Assembly (NCBI RefSeq): GCF_003261055.1
Contig: NZ_CP030073.1
Location: forward strand, 1,984,001 to 2,048,000
DNA from: Streptomyces cadmiisoli
GTDB taxonomy: Bacteria; Actinomycetota; Actinomycetes; Streptomycetales; Streptomycetaceae
Direction: 5' to 3'
Length of the DNA: 64,000 nt
Shown: positions 43,840-52,641 of the stretch, one piece after another
How positions within the stretch are numbered: position 1 is the stretch's first letter
Layout of the letters: every line of letters begins with the position of its first letter
Program-made: the position numbers and the translations under genes
The notes under the pieces: model-generated
Seen by the model: the letters and a program-made list of their open reading frames with translations, nothing else
What the model was told of the DNA's origin: nothing
Database searches by the model: none

Positions 43840-45942
43840 TCATCCGGCCGGTGTGCTCCCGTCGTGCCGGGCGTGGTGATCGGTTCGGGTCGCGGTGACA
43901 CCGTGGTCCGGGGAGTGCGCGGGCCGCTGCTCGGTGGTGTGGGCCGCCGTCCCGTGCGGGGACAGGTCCACGTGCGCCGAGTCCGAGTGCCGTACGTCCT
44001 TGGGGTGTACGTCCCTCGGGTGGGCGTCCGTGGAGAGGGGTGCGGGCAGGACGGGCGCCTCGGCGGGGCGCCGGGGTGCGGGCGGGTTGTGCCGGGACTC
44101 CTCGTGGGAGGCCCCCCGGGTCACCGGCTCGGCGTTCTGCTGGGCCTCGGCGAGGCCGACACCGCGCTGGAAGGCCGCCATCAGGCCGGGATCGTGCCCC
44201 ACCACGTGCTCGGTGTCCTGGCGTGGGGCCGGGCCGCCGCGCAGTTGGGGCGCGATGTGTTCCTGGGCTCGGCGCCGGGGCAGTTGGGGCTTGCCCATGG
44301 TGCCGCGTACCGCACCGCCCCTCGGCACCGGCGGTGCCGAGTCGTGCTCGCCGAGGTGGGCGCGTTCGTCGGGCCGGATGCCGGGCACCGCCGCCGCGGG
44401 GTTGGCGCGTTCCTCGGCACCGCGCACCGGCAGTGGCGCCGGGGGGCTGTCGCCGGCCGGGGACATGTCCGGCGGCCGGGTGTGCACCGTGACGGGGTGC
44501 GCGAGGGGAGCCGGGGGCACCGGCGGAGCCGCCGTGACGGGTCGCGCGACGGGTTGCGGGACGAGGGCGGGCGGAGCCGCCGGGGCCGCCGCGACGGGCG
44601 GTTGCCCCGGGTGCGCGGGCGGCGGCACGCGGGTCGGAACCGGGGCGGCCGGTACCGCGCCCGTGGTGTCGCGGTGTCCTCGTACGCCACCGGTCGGGTC
44701 CTGCGCCACCGGGGGTACGCCGCCGGTGGCGCCCGGCGGGGTGCCCAGCAGGGCCTGCGGCACCACGAGGACGGCCTGGACCCCGCCGTAGATGTTGGTC
44801 TGGAGCCGGACGGTGATGCCGTGCCGCCGGGCGAGCTGCGAGACGACGAACAGCCCGATGCGCCCGTCCGCCAGCAGCCGGCCCACGTTGACCTGGTCGG
44901 GGTCGGTGAGCAGGGCGTTCATCCTGCTCTGCTCGGCGACCGGCATGCCGAGACCGCGGTCCTCGACCTCGATGGCGAGCCCCGAGGTGACGAGGTTGGC
45001 GCGCAACAGCACTTGGGTGTGCGGGGCGGAGAACACGGTGGCGTTCTCCACGAGTTCGGCCAGCAGGTGGATGACGTCGGCGACGGCGTGGCCGCGCAGG
45101 GTGCCGTCGGTCGGCGGCACCAGTTTGACCCGCGAGTACTGCTCGACCTCGGCGATCGCCGACCGCAGCACCTCGGTCATGGTGACCGGATTGCTCCACT
45201 GCCGGCGGGAGACCGCGCCGCCGAGCACGGCGAGGTTCTCGGCGTGCCGGCGGATGCGGGTGGCGAGATGGTCGACGTGGAAGAGGCCCTTGAGCAGGTC
45301 GGGGTCCTCGATCTCGTTCTCCAGCTCGTCGAGGATCGCGATCTCCCGGTGCACCAGCGACTGGAGCCGCCGGGCGAGGTTGACGAAGACTTCGAGCTTC
45401 TGCTCGCTGCCGGCCTGGCTGGAGAGCTGGGCGGCCTGCACGACGGCGGTGACGGCGCCGTCGTGCGCGCGGGCCAGGTCGGCGGCGAGCAGTTCGAAGT
45501 CGTCGGCGTCCTCGGGGGGTGTGCCGCGCGACTTGCGCTGGGGCGGGATCTCGCCGCGCCGCAACGCCTCGACGAGGGTGCGCAGATCGGCCTCGCGGCG
45601 CGCGCTGCTGCGGCGCAGCGCTCCGATGCGCTCGTGGACGGACCGGGCGGTACGGGCGGCGGCGAAGGCGGCGATCCCGATGCCCGCGAACGTCACGCCG
45701 GTGGCTCCGGCGAGGACGCCCCACAGGGGGAGGCCGGTGCGGGCCCCGGTGGAGCGGACGGTGAACAGGACGGCCGCGCAGGCGCTGAGCGCGACGGCTA
45801 CGGGTGGCAGCACGGCCAGGCGCAGGAGCTGAGGCCGTATGTGCGCCTCGGGCAGCGAGGGGACGGTACGGGCGACCGGCCGTCCGTGACGTCCGCCCTC
45901 GCGGCGGTCTGCGCGTGCGGCCGGTGCGCGGAGGTGTGACAT
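43840..45942 (-). CDS. cvnA: Conservon sensor ATPase CvnA (nitrate/sulfonate-sensor-like histidine kinase)
   Basis: 700-residue membrane-anchored sensor. Two hydrophobic helices (about 40-62 and 72-98) flank a very short outer loop, then a long helical region and a GHKL ATPase domain: LLAELVENATVFSAPHTQVL (N box), IEVEDRGLGMPVAEQ (G1), GRIGLFVVSQLARRHGI (G2). A 280-residue C-terminal tail is Pro/Ala/His-rich and probably disordered. ATG at 45942 with GAGGACACC upstream. First gene of the conservon operon; the signal is unknown. Confidence 0.92.
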   Translation of the reverse strand: MSHLRAPAARADRREGGRHGRPVARTVPSLPEAHIRPQLLRLAVLPPVAVALSACAAVLFTVRSTGARTGLPLWGVLAGATGVTFAGIGIAAFAAARTARSVHERIGALRRSSARREADLRTLVEALRRGEIPPQRKSRGTPPEDADDFELLAADLARAHDGAVTAVVQAAQLSSQAGSEQKLEVFVNLARRLQSLVHREIAILDELENEIEDPDLLKGLFHVDHLATRIRRHAENLAVLGGAVSRRQWSNPVTMTEVLRSAIAEVEQYSRVKLVPPTDGTLRGHAVADVIHLLAELVENATVFSAPHTQVLLRANLVTSGLAIEVEDRGLGMPVAEQSRMNALLTDPDQVNVGRLLADGRIGLFVVSQLARRHGITVRLQTNIYGGVQAVLVVPQALLGTPPGATGGVPPVAQDPTGGVRGHRDTTGAVPAAPVPTRVPPPAHPGQPPVAAAPAAPPALVPQPVARPVTAAPPVPPAPLAHPVTVHTRPPDMSPAGDSPPAPLPVRGAEERANPAAAVPGIRPDERAHLGEHDSAPPVPRGGAVRGTMGKPQLPRRRAQEHIAPQLRGGPAPRQDTEHVVGHDPGLMAAFQRGVGLAEAQQNAEPVTRGASHEESRHNPPAPRRPAEAPVLPAPLSTDAHPRDVHPKDVRHSDSAHVDLSPHGTAAHTTEQRPAHSPDHGVTATRTDHHARHDGSTPAG

Positions 45943-46715
45943 CGGTGTCCTCGTACTGGTCCGTCGGTCGTGGCCTGGGGCCCGGTCTGCGCGACTCGGG
46001 CATACGGCATCGCGGTGCGGGTCGGCGGAGCCGTACGGATCTCGGCCCTGCGTTGCCCGACGGACACTCACCGTAGTTGCCGACACATCATGTGCGGTGG
46101 GCAGTTGACAAAGTCCTACGGCAAGCGTCCCGCTCTGGTATGAGGTCTCGTACGACAGACCGATAAGCCCGCCGAACGCCTGACCACTGATGACATCGGA
46201 ACGATCGGAGTCCACCGGACTCGGTCGGAAGCGGTCGCGCCGTCCGGCGCCTCGGTGGGGCACGGTGCGGCCGACCGGCGGCCGCCCTCCCTCGCGCCGG
46301 GTGGGAGGTACACGCGCCGAGCGGAAGGCGGACGTACGCGGACGGAAGGCTGACGTACGCCGGAAGGAGGAAGGCGCACCGAGCGGCTCAAGGCACGCCG
46401 GAACAGCCGTCGGTACGCGCCGAATCGGCGGAGCCGCCCCGGTCCGCCCGGTGGAACGGGCTCACACGCGGCGGAAGTCGTGGTGAAAAACGGAATGCGG
46501 AACGGGATGCGGGGCGCAATGAAGGACGGGATGAGGGACGGAACGGGCGACGGGACGAGGGTGGCCGTCGCCCGGTCCGGACCCGGACGTCACCGCCCCA
46601 CGCCCACCGGCGAGTTCACGAGTCGCCGACGCGGCGCTCCCCGGGGCGGCGCCGGTACCGCCGCGGGGCATCCGCCGGCCCCCTCGCGGTGACCGGCGGA
46701 TGCCTCGGTGCGCCG
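45943..46715. other. 773-nt intergenic region upstream of conservon
   Basis: Between cvnA and the metallo-beta-lactamase gene, both on the minus strand. The part next to cvnA (to about 46200) must hold its promoter. At 46320-46375 there are repeats of GGAAGGCGGACGTACGC type, and at 46489-46560 six 12-bp tandem units. Short ORFs across it look like shadows; no real gene is supported. Confidence 0.6.
46489..46560. repeat. Six degenerate 12-bp tandem repeats
   Basis: Units begin at 46489, 46501, 46513, 46525, 46537 and 46549 and follow RACGGRATGMGG. The array has three-base-compatible periodicity, but a translation (repeated MRxG) shows no recognisable protein. Confidence 0.8.
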
Positions 46716-47909
46716 TCAGCGACCGCCCGCGCGGTCGAGGTCGTCCTGGGCGGCGGTACCGGTCCGGGCCGTGCTCCCGGCGTCGCGCCACGGCCGGTCG
46801 AGCGGCGCCGACACGGCCTCCCACCACGGCTCCACCGGCAGCTTCCCGGCCGGCTCGAACGGTTCGCCCGGCCGAGGGAACGCCGCCGCCTGTCCGGCCT
46901 TCTCGGCCGCGTCCATCGTCCAGGCGCCGGGCTCGGCCCAGGCGTGCGGGGCGAGGTTGAAGGTGCCCCAGTGGATGGGGATCATCACGCCGCCCGGTTC
47001 CCCGCCCTGGAGGTCGAGGTGGGCGCGCATGCCCTCGTCCGGAGTCATGTGGATGTCGGGCCAGAAGTCGCTGTACGCGCCGATCTGGATCATCGTCGCG
47101 TCGAACGGGCCGTAGTCGGCGCCGATGTCCCGGAAGCCCTCGAAGTACCCCGTGTCGCCGCTGTGGAATATCCGGTGCCGCTCCCCCGCGACGACCCATG
47201 ACGCCCAGAGCGTGTGCTGCGTGTTGCGCAGTCCCCGGCCGCAGAAGTGGCGGGCCGGGGTGGCGGTCAGAGTGAGACCGCCGACCTGCGTCGCCTCGTG
47301 CCAGTCCAGCTCGCGCACCCGCTCGGCCGGCACGCCCCAGTGCTCGAGGTGGGCGCCGACGCCTAGCGGGACGGCGAACAGTGTGTCCGTGCCGGCCAGC
47401 GCCTTGATCGTGGGGAGGTCCAGGTGGTCGTAGTGGTCGTGGGAGATGACGACGACGTCGACCGGGCCGAGCGCCGCCACCGGCAGCGGCACCGGGTGCA
47501 GGCGCTTCGGGCCGGCGAAGGCGAACGGCGAGCAGCGCTCACCCCAGACCGGGTCGAAGAGCACGCGCTGCCCGTCGATCTCCGCGAGGACGCTGGAGTG
47601 CCCCGTCCAGGTCAGCCGCAGGCCCGTGGCGGGCGGCTCGGCGAGGTCCGCGAGCGTGGTGGGGTGCACCGGGATCGTGCCCTTGGGGGCGCGGCGGCTG
47701 CGGGAGTCCTTGTCGAAGTACTTCTTGGCGAAGTCCAGCGGCGATCCCGACGGCCTGGTCCGGGAGGGGCCCCCGGGGTTCTGGAAGACCCCGTCCTTGA
47801 AATAGGGGGATCTGCGGATGCGCGCCATACGCTCACCGCTCGGGTCCGCGCCGAAGGCCTCGGGCTGCAGCGCGCGGAGCCCGGAGCTCAAGGAACGGGA
47901 ACCGGACAC
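46716..47909 (-). CDS. MBL fold metallo-hydrolase (NAPE-PLD-like)
   Basis: 397-residue metallo-beta-lactamase-fold enzyme. The metal motif is ISHDHYDHLD (HxHxDH), with further ligands in ATPARHFCGRG, FHSGDTGYFEG and MIPIHWGTF. The arrangement and the N-terminal RMARIRRSPYFKDGVFQNP resemble the N-acyl-phosphatidylethanolamine phospholipase D-like group. GTG at 47909 is chosen because GGAGG lies 4 nt upstream; an in-frame ATG at 47942 would add 11 residues. No signal peptide. Lipid or phosphodiester hydrolysis is plausible but unproven. Confidence 0.87.
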   Translation of the reverse strand: MSGSRSLSSGLRALQPEAFGADPSGERMARIRRSPYFKDGVFQNPGGPSRTRPSGSPLDFAKKYFDKDSRSRRAPKGTIPVHPTTLADLAEPPATGLRLTWTGHSSVLAEIDGQRVLFDPVWGERCSPFAFAGPKRLHPVPLPVAALGPVDVVVISHDHYDHLDLPTIKALAGTDTLFAVPLGVGAHLEHWGVPAERVRELDWHEATQVGGLTLTATPARHFCGRGLRNTQHTLWASWVVAGERHRIFHSGDTGYFEGFRDIGADYGPFDATMIQIGAYSDFWPDIHMTPDEGMRAHLDLQGGEPGGVMIPIHWGTFNLAPHAWAEPGAWTMDAAEKAGQAAAFPRPGEPFEPAGKLPVEPWWEAVSAPLDRPWRDAGSTARTGTAAQDDLDRAGGR

Positions 47910-48060
47910 GGTACCTCCAGGTGGAGTCGGTGAAGGCTCCATTATGGTCCGCCCCCGCGACAACGCCGGGTCGACCGTGTCACACGCGGCACCCGCGTCG
48001 CGCCGGTCCGGCGGCCGCCGGACCGCGCATCTCGTTGACAGCGCACGACATCCGTCCCGA

Positions 48061-48080
48061 TACTGACTCACTGTTCAGTA
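48061..48080. promoter_or_regulatory. Palindrome, candidate TetR operator
   Basis: TACTGA (48061-48066), 8-nt spacer, TCAGTA (48075-48080), 60 nt upstream of the dehydrogenase start in an otherwise divergent region. A TetR gene follows the dehydrogenase. Confidence 0.5.
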
Positions 48081-48140
48081 ACATCGATCCGGCCGCCCGG
48101 TGCCCCGCCGCCACGACCGGCCGGTTTTGAGGAGCCCCGC

Positions 48141-49319
48141 ATGACCGCCCCCCTCCTGTCGCTCACCTGGACCGACCACGTCACCGGCCGCCGGGGCTTC
48201 CTGGTCGTCGACCGGCTCGTGCGCGGGGTGGCGAGCGGTGGTCTGCGCATGCGCGAGGGCTGCACCCTGGACGAGGTCACCGGGCTCGCGCGCGGCATGA
48301 CCATGAAGGAGGCGCTGCACTTCGACCCCCGCAGCCGCTACGTCCCGCTCGGCGGCGCCAAGGGCGGCATCGACTGCGACCCGCGCGACCCGGGGGCGTA
48401 CGACCTCCTGGTGCGGTACCTGCGGGCCATGCGGCCGTACATCGAGAGTTTCTGGACCACCGGCGAGGACCTGGGGCTCAGCCAGGACCTGGTGGACCGG
48501 GCGGCGGCGGAGGCGGGGCTCGTGTCGTCGATCCAGGCCGTGTACCCGCTGCTCGACGACGAGGCCGCGGCCCGCCGCCGGCTCGCCGACGCGTTCGCCG
48601 TGGAGGTGGACGGCATCGGACTGGACGAACTGGTGGGCGGCTGCGGGGTCGCCGAGTCGCTGCTCACGGCGCTGGACCGCGCCGGAGTGCCGTACGCGGG
48701 GACCCGGGTGGCGGTGCAGGGGCTGGGCACCATGGGCGGAGCCACGGCGCGCTTCCTCGCCCGCGCCGGTCTGACCGTCGTGGCGGTCGCCGACGTCAAG
48801 GGCACCATCGCCGACCCGGCGGGCCTCGACGTCGAGGCGCTGCTCGCCGCGCGGGACGCGTACGGCACGGTGGACCGCGCGACGCTGCGGCCCGGCGTCC
48901 GTGAACTGGGCGGCGACGAGTGGCTGTCCGCGGACGTGGACGTGCTGGTTCCCGCCGCGGTCTCCTACGCGATCGACACGGCGAACCAGGACCGCATCAC
49001 CGCCCGCTGGATCGTCGAGGCGGCCAACATGCCGGTGCTGCCGAAGGCGGAGGAACTGCTTCGGGCGCGCGGCATCACGGTGCTGCCCGACGTGGTGGTC
49101 AACTCCGGGACGAACGCCTGGTGGTGGTGGACGCTGTTCGGCGACATCGGCGCGGACGCCGACGAGGCGTTCGCGCACACACGCCGCTCGATGCGGGCGC
49201 TGGTCGAGCACGTACTGGCCCGCGCCGAGGCCGACGGCACGACTCCGCGGGCCGCCGCGCACGCCGTCGGCGCGGACCGGATCGCGCGGCTCGCCGAGCG
49301 GTTCGACTGCCACCGGTGA
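48141..49319 (+). CDS. Glu/Leu/Phe/Val dehydrogenase
   Basis: 392-residue amino acid dehydrogenase, NAD(P)-dependent oxidative deamination. The catalytic lysines are in GLARGMTMKEALHF and VPLGGAKGGIDCDP; the Rossmann motif is VQGLGTMGGATARFLA near residue 195 and the late motif EAANMPVLPKAEELL. GAGGAG lies 8 nt before the ATG. Shorter than typical GDH (about 410-450), it may prefer a branched-chain or other amino acid. Followed by a TetR gene 64 nt downstream, which may control it. Confidence 0.9.
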   Translation: MTAPLLSLTWTDHVTGRRGFLVVDRLVRGVASGGLRMREGCTLDEVTGLARGMTMKEALHFDPRSRYVPLGGAKGGIDCDPRDPGAYDLLVRYLRAMRPYIESFWTTGEDLGLSQDLVDRAAAEAGLVSSIQAVYPLLDDEAAARRRLADAFAVEVDGIGLDELVGGCGVAESLLTALDRAGVPYAGTRVAVQGLGTMGGATARFLARAGLTVVAVADVKGTIADPAGLDVEALLAARDAYGTVDRATLRPGVRELGGDEWLSADVDVLVPAAVSYAIDTANQDRITARWIVEAANMPVLPKAEELLRARGITVLPDVVVNSGTNAWWWWTLFGDIGADADEAFAHTRRSMRALVEHVLARAEADGTTPRAAAHAVGADRIARLAERFDCHR

Positions 49320-49383
49320 GGCCCCTCACCCGCGCGGCGTCGAGCGGCGGGCCGATCGAGGGCTGGGCCGTTAGGGTGACCGC

Positions 49384-50001
49384 GTGGCGAGAGTGCGGTT
49401 GACAGTGGCGGAGAGGCGCGAGGAGTTGCTGCGCGCCGCGGTGGAGCAGATCGAGGCCCGGGGGGTCGCGGCGGTCCGGATCTCCGACGTGGCCTCCTCC
49501 CTCGGAGTGAGCAACGCCCTGGTGCTCTATCACTTCTCGACGAAGGAGAAGCTCGTCGCCGCCGCCTTCACGTACGCGGCCGAGGGCGATCTGACCCATC
49601 TGGGGCAGCTGCTCGGACGGCGCACGACCGCGCTGCGGCGGCTGCGTTCCGCCGTGCGCTGGTACGCGCCCACGGGCCAGGCCAAGGGCTGGCGGCTGTG
49701 GATCGAGGGCTGGGCGGCGGCGCTGCGCGATCCGGCCCTGCGGGAGGTCACCCGGGACCTCGACCGGCGCTGGAAGGCGGCGATCGCCGAAGTCATCGCC
49801 GAGGGCGTGGCAGCGGGCGAGTTCGAGTGCCCCGACCCGATGGAGACCGCGCTGCGGCTGACGGCGCTGCTCGACGGCATCGCCGTCCAGCAGACGTCGT
49901 ACGGCGGCACCGTGTCCCGGGCCCGCGCCCAGGAGTGGGTGGACGGCGCACTCGCCCGCGAGCTCGGACTGGACGCGGTGTCGGCGGACCGACGCGCCTG
50001 A
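49384..50001 (+). CDS. TetR/AcrR family regulator
   Basis: 205-residue TetR-type protein. The helix-turn-helix VRISDVASSLGVSNALVLYH, then FSTKEKLV lies at residues about 33-62; the C-terminal domain resembles BetI/TetR_C_6 (WRLWIEGWAAALRDPALREV). GTG at 49384 has no ribosome site; TAGGGT ends 6 nt upstream, so it is probably leaderless. It is next to the dehydrogenase and may bind the TACTGA/TCAGTA palindrome upstream of that gene (inference). Confidence 0.9.
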   Translation: MARVRLTVAERREELLRAAVEQIEARGVAAVRISDVASSLGVSNALVLYHFSTKEKLVAAAFTYAAEGDLTHLGQLLGRRTTALRRLRSAVRWYAPTGQAKGWRLWIEGWAAALRDPALREVTRDLDRRWKAAIAEVIAEGVAAGEFECPDPMETALRLTALLDGIAVQQTSYGGTVSRARAQEWVDGALARELGLDAVSADRRA

Positions 50002-50068
50002 CGCACCGGCCGCGCGGCCGACCCGGCATCGGCCGCCGGATCGGCCGGCGCCCCCGGCCGGCCGCGGT

Positions 50069-50887
50069 TCAGGCCACCGAGGCGATCCGTTCCTTGATGT
50101 CGCCGGGCGACAGCGTGCCCTTCGCGGTCACGTGGTCGCCGGAGGACTCACCGCGCAGCCGGCGGCCGATCCACGGCACCAGGTACTCGCGCGCCCACTG
50201 GACGTCGTCCCGGCGGATCTCCAGCGTGCCGCGCGGCGGAAGCTGCGGCCAGGGCTGTTCCGGATCGGCCGGGACGGCGACACCGAGGGCCTGTCCGGCG
50301 CGCAGCGCCACACGCGTGTGCCCCTCGGGCGAGAGGTGCAGCCGGTCGCTGTCCCAGGCCCTGCGGTCCTGGACGGACTTGAGGGACCACAGGTCGAGCA
50401 CCGGACAGCCGTACCGGTCGGCGATGGCGCGCACATGCCCGTTGTACGTGGCGATCTTGCCGCGCAGGTGTTTCAGCAGGGGCACGCCCCGCGTGTCGAA
50501 GCCGGTGGTCACCAGCACGGTGCCCGCGGCGGCGGTGAGCGCCGCGACCGCCCGCTCGAAGCGCTCGGCGACGTCGTCCGGGTCGGTGCCGGGCCGCAGG
50601 ATGTCGTTGCCGCCGGCGCAGAAGGAGACCAGGTCCGGCGCCAGTTCGACCGCGCGCGGAAGCTGGTCCGCCATGATCTGGTCGAGCAGCTTTCCGCGCA
50701 CCGCGAGGTTCGTGTACTCGAAGTCGTCCTCGGCTCGGCGGTCCGCGAGGAGTACGGCGAACCGGTCGGCCCAGCCGACGAACGCTCCGTCGGGGCCCGG
50801 ATCGCCGACGCCCTCGGTGAAGCTGTCCCCCACCGCCACGTACGACCCGATCACTGATCTGCTGTCATTCTTCGAATCGTCTGCCAC
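50069..50887 (-). CDS. SGNH/GDSL hydrolase
   Basis: 272-residue SGNH hydrolase. Block I VAVGDSFTEGVGD with the catalytic Ser, block II LAVRGK (Gly/Arg variant), block III AGGNDIL with Asn, and block V DRLHLSPEGH with the Asp-His pair. No signal peptide, so probably a cytosolic esterase or lipase-like enzyme. GTG at 50887 with AAAGGTG about 16 nt upstream; the start is not certain. A CCTACG-CGAA-CGTAGG hairpin (50917-50932) lies just upstream. Confidence 0.88.
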   Translation of the reverse strand: MADDSKNDSRSVIGSYVAVGDSFTEGVGDPGPDGAFVGWADRFAVLLADRRAEDDFEYTNLAVRGKLLDQIMADQLPRAVELAPDLVSFCAGGNDILRPGTDPDDVAERFERAVAALTAAAGTVLVTTGFDTRGVPLLKHLRGKIATYNGHVRAIADRYGCPVLDLWSLKSVQDRRAWDSDRLHLSPEGHTRVALRAGQALGVAVPADPEQPWPQLPPRGTLEIRRDDVQWAREYLVPWIGRRLRGESSGDHVTAKGTLSPGDIKERIASVA

Positions 50888-50916
50888 ATCGGTCCATGAT
50901 TCACCTTTGAATATGA

Positions 50917-50932
50917 CCTACGCGAACGTAGG
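50917..50932. promoter_or_regulatory. Short palindrome upstream of the SGNH hydrolase
   Basis: CCTACG (50917-50922), CGAA, CGTAGG (50927-50932): perfect 6-bp arms, 30 nt upstream of the GTG. Operator or mRNA hairpin. Confidence 0.4.
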
Positions 50933-51113
50933 AAGGGGTTGACGGGCGGTGAGATAAGCCACTGCCAAAGGATTGGTCAACTGCGGAATACGGCGCGGGT
51001 GTCGGCGGGCACGGGCCCAGGGACGGCGGCAGCGGACGACGGACGGCGCGACGACGGGGCGGCGTGAGGTCGGACGGCGTGACGGCCGGACGGCGTGACG
51101 GCCGGACGGGTAC

Positions 51114-51153
51114 GCCGAAGGCCGGGCCCCGGGATCGGGGTCCGGCCTTCGGC
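51114..51153 (-). terminator. Strong hairpin terminator of the M23 peptidase gene
   Basis: An 18-bp stem, 51114-51131 (GCCGAAGGCCGG...) with 51136-51153, loop GGAT, one G-T pair, starts 18 nt downstream of the peptidase stop. There is no T-tract. Upstream of it (51064-51110) is a small tandem repeat of GACGGCCGGACGGCGT. Confidence 0.75.
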
Positions 51154-51171
51154 GGCGTGCCGGGGCGGGCG

Positions 51172-52173
51172 TCAGCCGACGGAGACGCCGTGCGAGCCGA
51201 GGTAGGCGACGGGGTCCACGTCCGAGCCGTAGTCGGGCGTGGTGCGGATCTCGAAGTGCAGGTGAGGGCCGGTCACGTTACCGGTCGCACCGGAGTATCC
51301 GACCTGCTGGCCCGCGGTCACCGTCTGGCCGCTGGAGACGGACAGCGAGGACAGGTGAGCGTACTGGGCGTAGTAGCCGTCGGCGAGCCGGATGACGACC
51401 TGGTTGCCGTACGCGCCGGCCCAGCCGGCCGAGACGACCGTGCCCGCACCGACGGCCTTGAGCGGGGTGCCGGTCGGGGTGACGAAGTCGACGCCGGTGT
51501 GGTAGCCGCTGGACCACATGCTGCCCGCGACCTTGTACGCGGTGCCGACGCCGCCGTCCACGGGTGCGACGTAACCGCTGGAGGGGGTGGCGGTGCCGGC
51601 GGTCCGGTCGGCCGCGGAGACGTCGGACGACGACTCCCCGGACGATTCCGCCGCGTACCCGGCAGCGTCGGACCGGCCCGAGGACTCCGAGGCCGGAGCG
51701 GACTCAGCCGGAGCGGACGAACCCGATGCTTCGGACGAACCGGACGAAGTGGTCGAAGGCCGCTCCGTGTCGGCAGCGGCCTTGCCGCCTATCACGAGCT
51801 TCAGACCGGGGTGGATCAGCGAGGGATTCCCGCCGACGGCCTCACGGTTGTCCGCGTACAGCTCCTGCCAGCCACCACTGACATTCTGCTCCTCGGCGAT
51901 CTTCGAAAGACAGTCGCCGACCTTCACCGAATAGGTCTGCACGGCCGCTCTCTTCGCGGCGGACTTTTTCTCGGCGGATTTCTGCTGAGGGGCGCTCTTT
52001 TGCGTCGCGGCGGACTGGAGCGCCTTTCCCGGAGCGGATTCCGGGGTGGCGGCGTGGGCGCCGGAGACCCCCATGAACGGGAGAGCGAGCGCGGCGCCAC
52101 CGGTGCCGGCGACGGCGATGGAACGGGTGAAACGCTGAACCTTGGGACGGCGGTGTTTACCCTTCGCGGGCAT
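51172..52173 (-). CDS. LysM domain M23 family metallopeptidase (cell-wall hydrolase)
   Basis: 333-residue secreted cell-wall endopeptidase. N-terminal signal peptide: basic KGKHRRPKVQRFTR, hydrophobic core SIAVAGTGGAALALPFMGVS, cleavage near AHA-ATP. Then a Lys/Ala linker, LysM domain (QTYSVKVGDCLSKIAEEQNV to LIHPGLKLVIG, about 85-130), a Ser/Glu-rich linker and a C-terminal peptidase_M23 domain with zinc ligands in SGYHTGVDFVTP and GPHLHFEIR. GGAGAGG precedes the ATG. It binds and cleaves peptidoglycan; expression appears to be controlled by a c-di-AMP riboswitch upstream. Confidence 0.95.
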   Translation of the reverse strand: MPAKGKHRRPKVQRFTRSIAVAGTGGAALALPFMGVSGAHAATPESAPGKALQSAATQKSAPQQKSAEKKSAAKRAAVQTYSVKVGDCLSKIAEEQNVSGGWQELYADNREAVGGNPSLIHPGLKLVIGGKAAADTERPSTTSSGSSEASGSSAPAESAPASESSGRSDAAGYAAESSGESSSDVSAADRTAGTATPSSGYVAPVDGGVGTAYKVAGSMWSSGYHTGVDFVTPTGTPLKAVGAGTVVSAGWAGAYGNQVVIRLADGYYAQYAHLSSLSVSSGQTVTAGQQVGYSGATGNVTGPHLHFEIRTTPDYGSDVDPVAYLGSHGVSVG

Positions 52174-52190
52174 GGCGAATTCCTCTCCGT

Positions 52191-52370
52191 CGCCTGCGAG
52201 GTGAGCTGTCGGGTGCGGGCTGGAGATGCCCGGCCGCGCCGTGGCGCGGCTGTACCCCAAGCCGTTCCAGAGACCGGAACAGGCAGTTGTACCTGTGGGT
52301 CCCCCGCTCCTGCCGTAACGGGTGGGTGTGCGCGGGCACCGGGCGGCGGCAGGATTCGGCGTCCGCCCGG
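52191..52370 (-). ncRNA. Cyclic di-AMP riboswitch (ydaO-yuaA leader)
   Basis: Read on the minus strand, the leader has the ydaO hallmarks in order: a 5' CCGAATCCTG segment, GAGCGGGGGACCCACAGG, TGGAACGGCTTGGGGT, and a 3' CCCGACAGCTCACCTCGCAG ending 17 nt before the peptidase start. In actinobacteria this riboswitch controls cell-wall hydrolases and is switched off by c-di-AMP, which fits the downstream gene. Limits are approximate. It was recognised by motif, not by a covariance model. Confidence 0.85.
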
Positions 52371-52394
52371 ATCGGTCTGGAACGTAAGCGACCG

Positions 52395-52422
52395 AGACGC
52401 AATGGGACAAGCAAGAGGTTCC
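52395..52422 (-). promoter_or_regulatory. ECF-type promoter for the M23 peptidase gene
   Basis: Minus strand GGAACC (52422-52417), 17 nt, CGTCT (52399-52395), matching the GGAAC...CGTC pattern of SigE-type envelope-stress sigma factors. Transcription would begin about 20 nt before the riboswitch. Confidence 0.55.
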
Positions 52423-52641
52423 GCGCGAACCTCATCTTCTTGATCGGTTCACCGAATCAACGGTCACCCTCCGTGAATTCCGGATCTTTCCGCACCGGCA
52501 AATGCCCTTGATAGGCGTATGAATTACGTGAACATGACGGGCGACTCACGGTCACGAATATGACGCTCCTCACGTGACATCGCTCCAGGTTCCTTTACTC
52601 CGGAGCGAGTTGGAATGAAAGCGTCAATTCGGACAGAACAG

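Larger units (their letters stand above)
52174..52641. other. 468-nt leader and spacer between alpha-galactosidase and M23 genes
   Basis: Contains the c-di-AMP riboswitch and ECF-like promoter (listed separately). The part at 52430-52640 is AT-richer and holds an imperfect hairpin CGCTCC/GGAGCG (52581-52607) that may end transcription of the alpha-galactosidase gene. No additional gene was seen. Confidence 0.6.

Noticed and set aside
46480..46692. Possible small repeat peptide (MRxG units) encoded by the 12-bp repeats
   Set aside because: No ribosome site, no recognisable domain and the periodicity is explained by the DNA repeat itself; kept as a repeat, not a gene.
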